Shown piece after piece: positions 27,673-34,422 of a stretch of 64,000 nucleotides of DNA (position 1 is the stretch's first letter; each line of letters begins with the position of its first letter). A model generated the notes under the pieces. That model ran no database searches and was not told the origin of the DNA. It saw only the letters and a list, made by a program, of their open reading frames with translations. The stretch comes from Candidatus Omnitrophota bacterium (GTDB taxonomy: Bacteria > Hinthialibacterota > Hinthialibacteria > OLB16): positions 186,001-250,000 of the forward strand of contig JACKFH010000005.1 of NCBI GenBank assembly GCA_020632575.1, in the 5' to 3' direction. The position numbers were made by a program, and so were the translations under genes.

Positions 27673-28007
27673 TTCGCTTTGAGCGTCTGAGTGGCGTCCT
27701 CTAGAGTGTCGGTCAGTTGAAGGACCTTGTCCAATTTTGTAAAGGTGATGACTCGAAGGATTCCCTCGGAGAGACCGCAAAGGATCATCTTGGCATCCCT
27801 CGCGGCGAGGTTCTTATGAATGTTGAGGAGCGTCGCGAGACCGCTACTATCTAGATACTGAAGATTCGAACAATCAAGAACGACCTTGCTATCGTTCTCG
27901 ATCTCGGAAAGAAAACTCTCCCGAAAATCGGCTACACAGCTCGCGTCGAGTTGTCCGTCCACCTCGACAATCCGGATGCCATCCTGAACCCTGCTGCTCG
28001 TTTTCAT
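27669..28007 (-). CDS. STAS-domain anti-sigma factor antagonist-like protein
   Basis: The 112-residue product is a single STAS domain: GIRIVEVDGQLDASCVADF, then VVLDCSNLQYLDSSGLATLL at about 52-71, then AKMILCGLSEGILRVITFTKL. The Ser pair in LDSSGL is the phospho-acceptor position of SpoIIAA-type antagonists, where a partner kinase switches binding. No kinase or anti-sigma gene is next to it, so its partner must be elsewhere. A second STAS protein is at 41347-41715. A 28-bp inverted repeat lies about 70 bp upstream of its start. Confidence 0.9.
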   Translation of the reverse strand: MKTSSRVQDGIRIVEVDGQLDASCVADFRESFLSEIENDSKVVLDCSNLQYLDSSGLATLLNIHKNLAARDAKMILCGLSEGILRVITFTKLDKVLQLTDTLEDATQTLKAN

Positions 28008-28073
28008 TTGTTAACCCAATCTCCCCAATTGACTAAATTTCAAATCTTATGGCCAAGCACCAAGTATCATGGG

Positions 28074-28101
28074 GTGACACCAATTGGGCGGTCGGTGTCA
28101 C
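28074..28101. promoter_or_regulatory. Inverted repeat between the STAS and ABC-ATPase genes
   Basis: GTGACACC (28074-28081) and GGTGTCAC (28094-28101) form a perfect 8-bp dyad with a 12-nt loop. It is downstream of the ATPase stop and upstream of the STAS start on the minus strand. There is no T-run after it, so an operator or mRNA hairpin is as likely as a terminator. Confidence 0.45.
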
Positions 28102-28114
28102 TTTAATGAGTCTA

Positions 28115-29221
28115 CTAGAGAATCGCATTCTCTGTCAATGGGTCAAATAAATGGGCCTTTGAAACATTAAAGACCAATTCCTTCTCCCGGTTGACCTCGG
28201 CTTTGACATGCGAATTGACTTTTGCGACAAAAGAAGCGGGACCACAAGATAGGTACCACACAGACTCGGAGCCGACCGGCTCGATCACCTCGACACGCGC
28301 CTTCACCGAGGTGTTCGGAATCTCCTCGGTCACCTCCTGGCGGTCCTGGATGTCCTCGGGACGGATCCCGAAGATTACTTTTTGGCCGAAATAGCCACTC
28401 AATCCGCCGTTGATTTTGTTCGTGTCCAAGGCGACGTTGAGATGATCGTTGTGGAAGAAAACCTGATCCCCCTCCGATTTCAGGGTCCCCTCCAGGAAAT
28501 TCATGGGGGGAGTTCCGATGAAACCGGCCACAAAGAGATTCGAGGGGTGATCGTAGAGAGTGATGGGATCGTCGACTTGCAGAATCTTTCCATCCTTCAT
28601 CACCACGATCCGGTCGCCCATGGTCATCGCCTCGAGTTGATCGTGGGTGACATAAATCATCGTGGTTTGAAGCCGGTTATGGAGTTTGGAGATTTCGGTC
28701 CTCATTTGGACCCGAAGCTTTGCGTCGAGGTTGGAAAGGGGTTCGTCGAAAAGGAAGACTTTTGGTTTTCGGACAATGGCGCGTCCAACCGCGACCCGTT
28801 GACGTTGTCCCCCTGAAAGGGCCTTTGGCTTGCGATGAAGCAGTTCCTCGATACCCAGGATCTGAGCCGCCTCTTTGACCCGTTTGTCGATCTCGTCCTT
28901 GGGGTATTTCCTGAGTTTCAATCCGAAAGCCATGTTCTTGTAGACCGTCATGTGGGGGTAGAGAGCGTAATTCTGGAAGACCATGGCGATATCACGGTCC
29001 TTCGGGGGGACATCGTTGACCACCTTGCCGCCGATCTTGATCTGACCACCCGTGATTTCTTCAAGGCCGGCCACCATCCGGAGCGATGTCGATTTTCCAC
29101 AACCCGACGGGCCGACTAGGATCAGGAATTCCCGGTCCTGTATCTCCAGATTGAAATCATCCACCGCCACCACATCGCCGGGGAACACCTTGCGAACGGA
29201 TTCGAATGTCACTTCCGCCAT
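28115..29221 (-). CDS. MalK/UgpC-type ABC transporter ATP-binding protein
   Basis: This 368-residue cytosolic ATPase is of the carbohydrate uptake (CUT1) class. Walker A GPSGCGKST is at 37-45, the Q-loop at Gln83, the signature LSGGQ at 135-139 and Walker B FLFDEP at 156-161, followed by the D-loop and the H-loop in YVTHDQLEAM. The C-terminal OB/TOBE part (VIFGIRPEDI, then VEVIEPVGSESVWYL) is the regulatory domain of MalK/UgpC. It energises sugar or glycerol-phosphate uptake with permeases that are not in this window, so it may serve several transporters. The ATG at 29221 is preferred to a GTG 8 codons upstream because MAEVTFESV aligns with family starts. Confidence 0.93.
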   Translation of the reverse strand: MAEVTFESVRKVFPGDVVAVDDFNLEIQDREFLILVGPSGCGKSTSLRMVAGLEEITGGQIKIGGKVVNDVPPKDRDIAMVFQNYALYPHMTVYKNMAFGLKLRKYPKDEIDKRVKEAAQILGIEELLHRKPKALSGGQRQRVAVGRAIVRKPKVFLFDEPLSNLDAKLRVQMRTEISKLHNRLQTTMIYVTHDQLEAMTMGDRIVVMKDGKILQVDDPITLYDHPSNLFVAGFIGTPPMNFLEGTLKSEGDQVFFHNDHLNVALDTNKINGGLSGYFGQKVIFGIRPEDIQDRQEVTEEIPNTSVKARVEVIEPVGSESVWYLSCGPASFVAKVNSHVKAEVNREKELVFNVSKAHLFDPLTENAIL

Positions 29222-29517
29222 ACTTGTCGAGACCTCACTTCCCACTTCAGCCGCGCCATCAAATCAACCGCGGAACTTGGGGATTCTATACTCCTCAAGA
29301 CAAAGGAAAGAACCCCACCGACTCCGTTCTTTTCTAAAATTTATTGGGGAACCTTCCGGAGAATCCTGTTCCGACAGCGCCCAGGAGGGTGTGTCCCCTT
29401 CCGGGGAGGGAAAAAAGAAGGGGGCGAAAAGAAGCAAATTTGTTCTTGATTTTTCTTTTGAACTCACGGATTCTTGCCTTCAATTCCCCACCAAGGGGTT
29501 GGTATGGAGGCAAGTGG

Positions 29518-30168
29518 ATGTCGAAATCAAGCGGGTTTACACTGATCGAACTGCTGATTGTGATCGCGATCATATTGATCTTGATCGCAATCGCCCTTCC
29601 AAATTTTCTCGAGGCGCAAATCCGAGCCAAGGTCACGAAATCTCAGGGTGAGATTCGATCTTTGGGCATCGCGATCGAATCTTTCCGGATCGATCACAAC
29701 GAAATGCTTGTGGATTTCTGGGACGAGGGCGACCCGACCGCCCTGGAAAGGCTGCGTCGGTGGAATTTCTGCTCACCCACGAACTTAGCCGACGAGGTCC
29801 GGAATCAGCGCTGCATTCTGGGCAACCTGACCACCCCCGCCGCCTATATCACCTCCATCCCCACCGACCCGTTTTCGGGGACCATCACCGACACCAGCGA
29901 TCGCTTGACCCTGGCTCTCGATGGGACCTACTTCTATGGCGACAATGAGTCCGGAATCCCCGGAGAGGACCATGGGTTGGGTGGCCTGACAAAACAACGC
30001 GCATGGTTCTTTGGCTTGCGACCGTTGGGGGAGGATGAGTGGGCGCTGATGGGGTGGGGGCCCGATTCAAGAATCGAGGAGCTGGATGGGAACGAGAGGT
30101 TCCGAGGTCTCCCCTACAGCCCCACCAATGGGACCCGAAGCCGGGGAGACATTGTCACCCGGGGGTGA
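29518..30168 (+). CDS. Prepilin-type (T2SG/type IV pilin-like) protein 1
   Basis: The 216-residue product starts at the ATG at 29518, with GGAGG 7 nt upstream. A short leader MSKSSG precedes FTLIELLIVIAIILILIA, the prepilin peptidase site and N-methylated hydrophobic helix. PNFLEAQIRAKVTKSQGEIRSL continues the stalk helix. The globular part (about 45-190) has FCSPTNLADEV, TPAAYITSIPTDPF and a tyrosine-rich strand. The protein ends SPTNGTRSRGDIVTRG, a signature shared with the second prepilin. It is likely a major or minor (pseudo)pilin of a type II secretion or pilus-like machine whose ATPase and secretin genes are elsewhere. About 297 bp of non-coding DNA precede it, in which I see only a small CCCC..GGGG hairpin near 29396-29407. 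Confidence 0.92.
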   Translation: MSKSSGFTLIELLIVIAIILILIAIALPNFLEAQIRAKVTKSQGEIRSLGIAIESFRIDHNEMLVDFWDEGDPTALERLRRWNFCSPTNLADEVRNQRCILGNLTTPAAYITSIPTDPFSGTITDTSDRLTLALDGTYFYGDNESGIPGEDHGLGGLTKQRAWFFGLRPLGEDEWALMGWGPDSRIEELDGNERFRGLPYSPTNGTRSRGDIVTRG

Positions 30169-30190
30169 TGAGGCATCCGACAAACGATTG

Positions 30191-30226
30191 AAAAAAAGGC
30201 CGGGGCGGAAACTCCCCGGCCTTTTT
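30191..30226. terminator. Bidirectional rho-independent terminator
   Basis: GGCCGGGG (30198-30205) and CCCCGGCC (30214-30221) form a perfect 8-bp GC stem with an 8-nt loop. It is followed by five T on the plus strand and preceded by seven A, which give a U-run on the minus strand. It sits between the convergent stops of prepilin 1 (30168) and the large membrane protein (30232). Confidence 0.93.
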
Positions 30227-30231
30227 GGTTG

Positions 30232-33200
30232 TTATTCCTCTCCCTTTCGAAGCCGTTCGAGGAGCCCTTTGACCTCCTCGGCGCTCTTGGTGGATTCCGG
30301 ATTCAGTTCCAGGTAACGCTCGAAATGCCGGATCGCGTCCTTGTTGTTTCCGATCTCCTTGTGGAAGTGGCCCATCTGGAAATGGAAACGTGTGTTCTCG
30401 GGCTCGATTTCGAGCGCCTTATAAAGGGACTGAATCGCATTCTCGAGTTCGCCGATGTTGTGGAAAGCGAACGCCAAACGGCTCCAGTTCTCCGCGGAAT
30501 TGCTGTCGGCTTGAACCTCCGCCCAACGCCGAAGCACCGTCGGATCCTTGAGCGCCTCCTTGCTCGGGGTGATCTCCGGCGGAATGCCCTCGTCGATACG
30601 GATGGTGGGCATTTGAGTCACCTTCCGGCTTTGAATGTACTTGTACACTCCGAAAAGGATCAGCAGAACGACCAACGCGATAGCTCCGAACATGCCGAAC
30701 TTCTTGAGTCGAATCCAAAGGATCGCCGATTTGACTTCGTCCAGCTGGGACTTCAGCGAGTTCACCATCCCATTGATCGCTACGTCTTTTTCGCCAGACT
30801 GTTCGAAATAGACCGGATCGATTTGCGGAGGGGATTTTATGAAGTTGTCCATTCCGGTCTTCGCCGAGGTAAGCTGTTGGAGGTTTTGCGGGTCCGAGTT
30901 GAGCGCCATTCCAGCGGAAGCGCTCAGTTTCCAATACTCGAGATAAGCCGGAGGCACAATCTCGGGTTGGGCCTCGGAGGCGATGCGTTGGACTTCACTC
31001 CATCGCTTGGACCCGATCACCGTGTTGACCGTTCTTTCGACCTGCTTGAAATCCTTGACCCGAATCTCCGTGTTTCCAAGAACCTCGACCTTTTGGACCT
31101 CGCCGGAGTCGCTCTCGTTCCCGCTGCGGTCGGATGCGGTGATAAAGTAGTAATAAGTAACCGTGTGTTCCTCTCGCCCGGGTATATCTCGGGTGCGGGT
31201 GTTTGGACCGCTATAAACCAACCTGGCTGTGGAGCGATCCAGGGTTTCCGCGTTCGATCGATACACCTGATAAGTCGCAGCGTCCGAAACCGACTCCCAC
31301 CTCAAGTCCACGTTGGAACCGTCGTCCTGGACGATGACTTTGATCCCCACAGGCGGTTCGGGAGGGATTGTGTCGACTTCGATGATCTCGCGAGCGGGAG
31401 TGGGATCGACATTCCCGGCGGAGTCTCTCGCCTGGAGGTAAAGAACATGTTCGCCATGCGAAACACCCTTGAGAATGTTCGAAGCCAAGGCCTGCGTTTC
31501 AATGGTCCAATCGGACCAATCCCCATCCTCGTCGATTTTCCAACGGAACATGATGTCGGAGAGGTTGCTGTTCGAGTCCTTGCCCTGGAAACGGTAAGTG
31601 CGACCCGCCGCATTCGTGTCGTCCACCCAGAGATGAGTGTTGGGTGGCGTGTTGAAATCGAAGTCGAGTGAGGTTGGCGGACTCTGAACATTGCCCGCTT
31701 CGTCGCGGGTTTCGAATTCGATCTTGTGGGTCCCGTCGGGCAGCCCCGAGAGAGAGGTGATATCCTCGACAGACATCCATGCGCTCGGGAGGCCGTCGTC
31801 CAATTTGTAGCGATACTCCAGATCCGACCCAGCGGTGCGGTTGTCGCGTCCGGTCACTCTGAATTCGACCTTGTAGTTGGGGATGTCCGGCCAAACCGCC
31901 TGCAGGTTGTCCCAATCCCTCGGCAACTCCTCCACAACGCTGACCGGAGGCTCGCTATCCACCTCGAACCGGACAGTCGCCGGTTCCTTGGAGACGTTTT
32001 CGTAGGAGTCCTTGGCTCTCAGAAAGAAGCCGTGTTCGCCGTCCTCGAGGTTATCCACCGTCATCTCCGTGTCGGTGATCCAGTCTCCCCATTCTTCGTC
32101 GTCGATTTTCAGCGAGAAGAGGAGTGGCGCATCCTCGGCCACATTGTCGGAGCCTTTCCAAACCGCTTTGATTTCGGAGGCGTTGAGAAGATCGCCGGTG
32201 GTTGGCGTCACGAACTCGGGGACTGGGGGAACCTGGACCCGGAAGTTGCGGACAGTCGGCGGAACCTGACGGTTCTGGGCCTCATCGATGGCGGTGATTG
32301 AGATTCGGTGGCTGCCATTGGACAACCCCTCGAATTCGTAGCTGGTGGCGTCCCAGATCACCGGTTCGCTTTCGTCCAACTGAACCTCGAACCGAAGGAA
32401 CGAGGGGAGGGTGTAGTTGTCCTCCCCCTGCCAAACCAATTTGAGAAAATCGGACTCGACTTCCGAGGGAACTGTGGTCAAGAGAGTGGTTTGGGGCAAT
32501 TGATCGTCGGTTCGGTTGAATAGCAGTTGACGGTCCTCGGTGGCTCGAACCCGGTACCTGATCCCCATATCCTCCATGACGCCCCCTCGCTGTGTGTCCG
32601 GAGGGTTCGGCAGTGGCAAGATTCTCCAAGTGGACCCCGAAGCGTCGCCGACCTGCAACATGAAGTCCTCGATCCCATCTTGTCGCCAATAGAGTCTCGG
32701 CCAATCGGATAACTCCGGCGGGAGCAACTGAGGCGAGGAAATCGAATCGGCGAAGAAGTTCTTGACCCGAACCGGTTGGTCCCAGTAAGCCCCGCTGGCC
32801 CTTCCCTGGACCAGCCAAATCGTGTGCTCATCTCCCCCGGTGGGACGGCTGCGAACGGTAATGACGAAAATATACAACCTTCCGAGCCCCCGCCAGGAAA
32901 CCATGCTGCGAATCGGGTCGATGCTTGAAAAAACGGTTTCGGTCTCTCGCCAACTTTGGCCCCGATCCGTCGATAGGTACTGGATCAATTCGTACCTGGC
33001 CAATCGGTTGACCGCCACATAGAGCAAAAGGTTGTCTCCATCGGTTTGGAGTTGGTGTGTAACCCCCGTAACAATGCCGGCTGTGGAGACCGCTGGTTCG
33101 GGTTTCATCCACGAATATCCCTGGTTGTCGCTACGGGTGAAATAGATCCCTCCGAGTTCGGGGTTTTCGATGGACCCCCCTCGAAATGTGACATTGATGC

Positions 33201-33372
33201 TCCCATCGGATTGGATGACCACATTCGCCTCGGTGGCCTCCATGTCCTGAGGAATAATGCTCCTTTCAACCGACCACCGGTCGCCGACCTGCGCCTGCGC
33301 CGTCATCCCCAACGCAACTAACAAAGTCGCCGGGATAAGTTTTTGGAAAAGAGTGCGTTTCAACAGTTTCAT
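30232..33372 (-). CDS. Large secreted propeller / Ig-like / FN3 protein with TM helix and cytosolic TPR tail
   Basis: The product is 1046 residues from the ATG at 33372; a GTG 20 codons earlier is less likely. A signal peptide (IPATLLVALGMTAQAQ) leads into an exposed N-terminal region of about 300 residues with sialidase/BNR-like strands (YFTRSDNQGYSW, YLSTDRGQSWRE). Four or more repeated Ig-like modules follow. They carry the pattern YRYKLDDGLPSAWM and GTHKIEFETRDEAGNVQSP, as in triple-tyrosine (Y_Y_Y) sensor domains. An FN3 module comes next (NVDLRWESVSDAATYQVYRS), then an alpha region. A membrane helix (GMFGAIALVVLLILFGVYKY) lies at about 890-912, and a C-terminal cytosolic tail of about 130 residues has TPR repeats (AENWSRLAFAFHNIGELENA). 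No kinase or regulator domain is present. It may be a surface sensor or assembly factor for the flanking pilins; function unknown. Confidence 0.8.
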   Translation of the reverse strand: MKLLKRTLFQKLIPATLLVALGMTAQAQVGDRWSVERSIIPQDMEATEANVVIQSDGSINVTFRGGSIENPELGGIYFTRSDNQGYSWMKPEPAVSTAGIVTGVTHQLQTDGDNLLLYVAVNRLARYELIQYLSTDRGQSWRETETVFSSIDPIRSMVSWRGLGRLYIFVITVRSRPTGGDEHTIWLVQGRASGAYWDQPVRVKNFFADSISSPQLLPPELSDWPRLYWRQDGIEDFMLQVGDASGSTWRILPLPNPPDTQRGGVMEDMGIRYRVRATEDRQLLFNRTDDQLPQTTLLTTVPSEVESDFLKLVWQGEDNYTLPSFLRFEVQLDESEPVIWDATSYEFEGLSNGSHRISITAIDEAQNRQVPPTVRNFRVQVPPVPEFVTPTTGDLLNASEIKAVWKGSDNVAEDAPLLFSLKIDDEEWGDWITDTEMTVDNLEDGEHGFFLRAKDSYENVSKEPATVRFEVDSEPPVSVVEELPRDWDNLQAVWPDIPNYKVEFRVTGRDNRTAGSDLEYRYKLDDGLPSAWMSVEDITSLSGLPDGTHKIEFETRDEAGNVQSPPTSLDFDFNTPPNTHLWVDDTNAAGRTYRFQGKDSNSNLSDIMFRWKIDEDGDWSDWTIETQALASNILKGVSHGEHVLYLQARDSAGNVDPTPAREIIEVDTIPPEPPVGIKVIVQDDGSNVDLRWESVSDAATYQVYRSNAETLDRSTARLVYSGPNTRTRDIPGREEHTVTYYYFITASDRSGNESDSGEVQKVEVLGNTEIRVKDFKQVERTVNTVIGSKRWSEVQRIASEAQPEIVPPAYLEYWKLSASAGMALNSDPQNLQQLTSAKTGMDNFIKSPPQIDPVYFEQSGEKDVAINGMVNSLKSQLDEVKSAILWIRLKKFGMFGAIALVVLLILFGVYKYIQSRKVTQMPTIRIDEGIPPEITPSKEALKDPTVLRRWAEVQADSNSAENWSRLAFAFHNIGELENAIQSLYKALEIEPENTRFHFQMGHFHKEIGNNKDAIRHFERYLELNPESTKSAEEVKGLLERLRKGEE

Positions 33373-33416
33373 GGTCGCCCCAATCGTTTCAAGGAAAGGT
33401 CTTTTGTTCACAGTAG

Positions 33417-33445
33417 AAGTTAGGGTTTTCACTAGAGTGTGTCAA
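33417..33445 (-). promoter_or_regulatory. Predicted promoter of the large propeller/TPR gene
   Basis: On the minus strand TTGACA (33445-33440) is a perfect -35 element, followed after 17 bp by TAACTT (33422-33417). The -10 match is weak, but position and orientation fit the gene starting at 33372. Confidence 0.45.
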
Positions 33446-33550
33446 CTTTGGCGCACCCTATCACAATTTGGTGGAGATTGGGATTTCATTCGCCTCAATC
33501 CCCCAAGAAAAGATTATCGGTCGAATGACTCAAACGGTGAAAAAAAATGT

Positions 33551-33579
33551 TTGCATCCCACCTCCGCAAACAGTATACT
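33551..33579 (+). promoter_or_regulatory. Predicted promoter of prepilin 2
   Basis: TTGCAT (33551-33556) and TATACT (33574-33579) are 17 bp apart, about 50 bp upstream of the prepilin start. The -10 element is strong. Together with the minus-strand promoter at 33417-33445 it makes a divergent pair. Confidence 0.55.
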
Positions 33580-33630
33580 CGAATCGCTTAAACATTTAAC
33601 CATGATGGTTTTGAACGAATGGAGGCGCCC

Positions 33631-34299
33631 ATGGTGGATTTGATGGAAATGGTAAGATCCCGCAGTCGGTCCGGATTCACTCTGATCGAACTGCTGATTG
33701 TCATCGCGATCATCCTCATCCTCATCGCAATCGCGCTTCCCAATTTCTTGGAAGCTCAGGTCAGGGCCAAATTGACCAACAGTTATGGCCAGATGCGGGG
33801 GATCGGACAGGCGCTCGAGGCTTACCAGTCCGATTGGAACCGGTATCCGGCGGTCTCCTTCTACGAACCGACTCAGTTCAACCCGCAAATTCGTTCTCTC
33901 GGTGTCAATTGCTATTCTTTAATGCAACTGACCACACCGGTTCCCTACCTCGAAAGCGTCCCGTTGGATATCTTCTTCCGAAAGGGGGATACCACCATCT
34001 TCAACGATTCCACGAACAGCATGACCCCTGTGAGCCCCCCCGATCAGCAGCATGGCGTGACCTATCTCTATTGGTCCCAGGAGAGTCTTCGCTACGATCG
34101 GCAAATCGCCACCGCCGACGCGATGAAGCGCAACGGAATCAATTGGGCCTTGGTGAGCCTGGCTCCGGACCAGGACCTCGACACCATCAACCTGAATCCG
34201 GCGGATATGGGCGCGCTGCGGATCAACGCAACCAAGTGGAACTACAGCCCGACCAATGGAACCAAATCCTCGGGAGATTTGACCCGCGCGGTTCCCTAA
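33631..34299 (+). CDS. Prepilin-type (T2SG/type IV pilin-like) protein 2
   Basis: The 222-residue product begins at the ATG at 33631, with GGAGG 5 nt upstream. It has a leader of about 14 residues with several basic residues (RSRSRSG) and then FTLIELLIVIAIILILIA, the same processing site and helix as prepilin 1. The stalk PNFLEAQVRAKLTNSYGQMR is also nearly identical, while the globular domain differs. It ends SPTNGTKSSGDLTRAVP. The nearly identical N-termini and divergent heads suggest paralogous pilin subunits assembling into one fibre. It is divergent from the large propeller/TPR gene and followed 124 bp later by purL. Confidence 0.92.
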   Translation: MVDLMEMVRSRSRSGFTLIELLIVIAIILILIAIALPNFLEAQVRAKLTNSYGQMRGIGQALEAYQSDWNRYPAVSFYEPTQFNPQIRSLGVNCYSLMQLTTPVPYLESVPLDIFFRKGDTTIFNDSTNSMTPVSPPDQQHGVTYLYWSQESLRYDRQIATADAMKRNGINWALVSLAPDQDLDTINLNPADMGALRINATKWNYSPTNGTKSSGDLTRAVP

Positions 34300-34422
34300 A
34301 CCTTCCGGATCGCCCATCCCAATCGTCTCTTCTTGCCACCTTTCGAGAGAGGGGGTAAAACCCCAGGAGCGTCTCGACGTTTCCCGTCGGAGGCGGATTT
34401 GTTATTCCATTGAGGGGAATCG

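Noticed and set aside
29222..29517. Upstream in-frame extension of prepilin 1 and sigma54 promoter in the 297-bp gap
   Set aside because: The extension would bury the prepilin leader, and the ATG at 29518 has an ideal ribosome site. No TGGC-N8-TTGC sigma54 element with good spacing was seen.
30229..31671. 480-codon open frame on the plus strand opposite the large propeller/TPR gene
   Set aside because: The minus-strand gene has domains, signal peptide and TM helix. The plus-strand product is rich in Arg, His and Leu with no motif, as expected of an antisense frame in GC-rich DNA.
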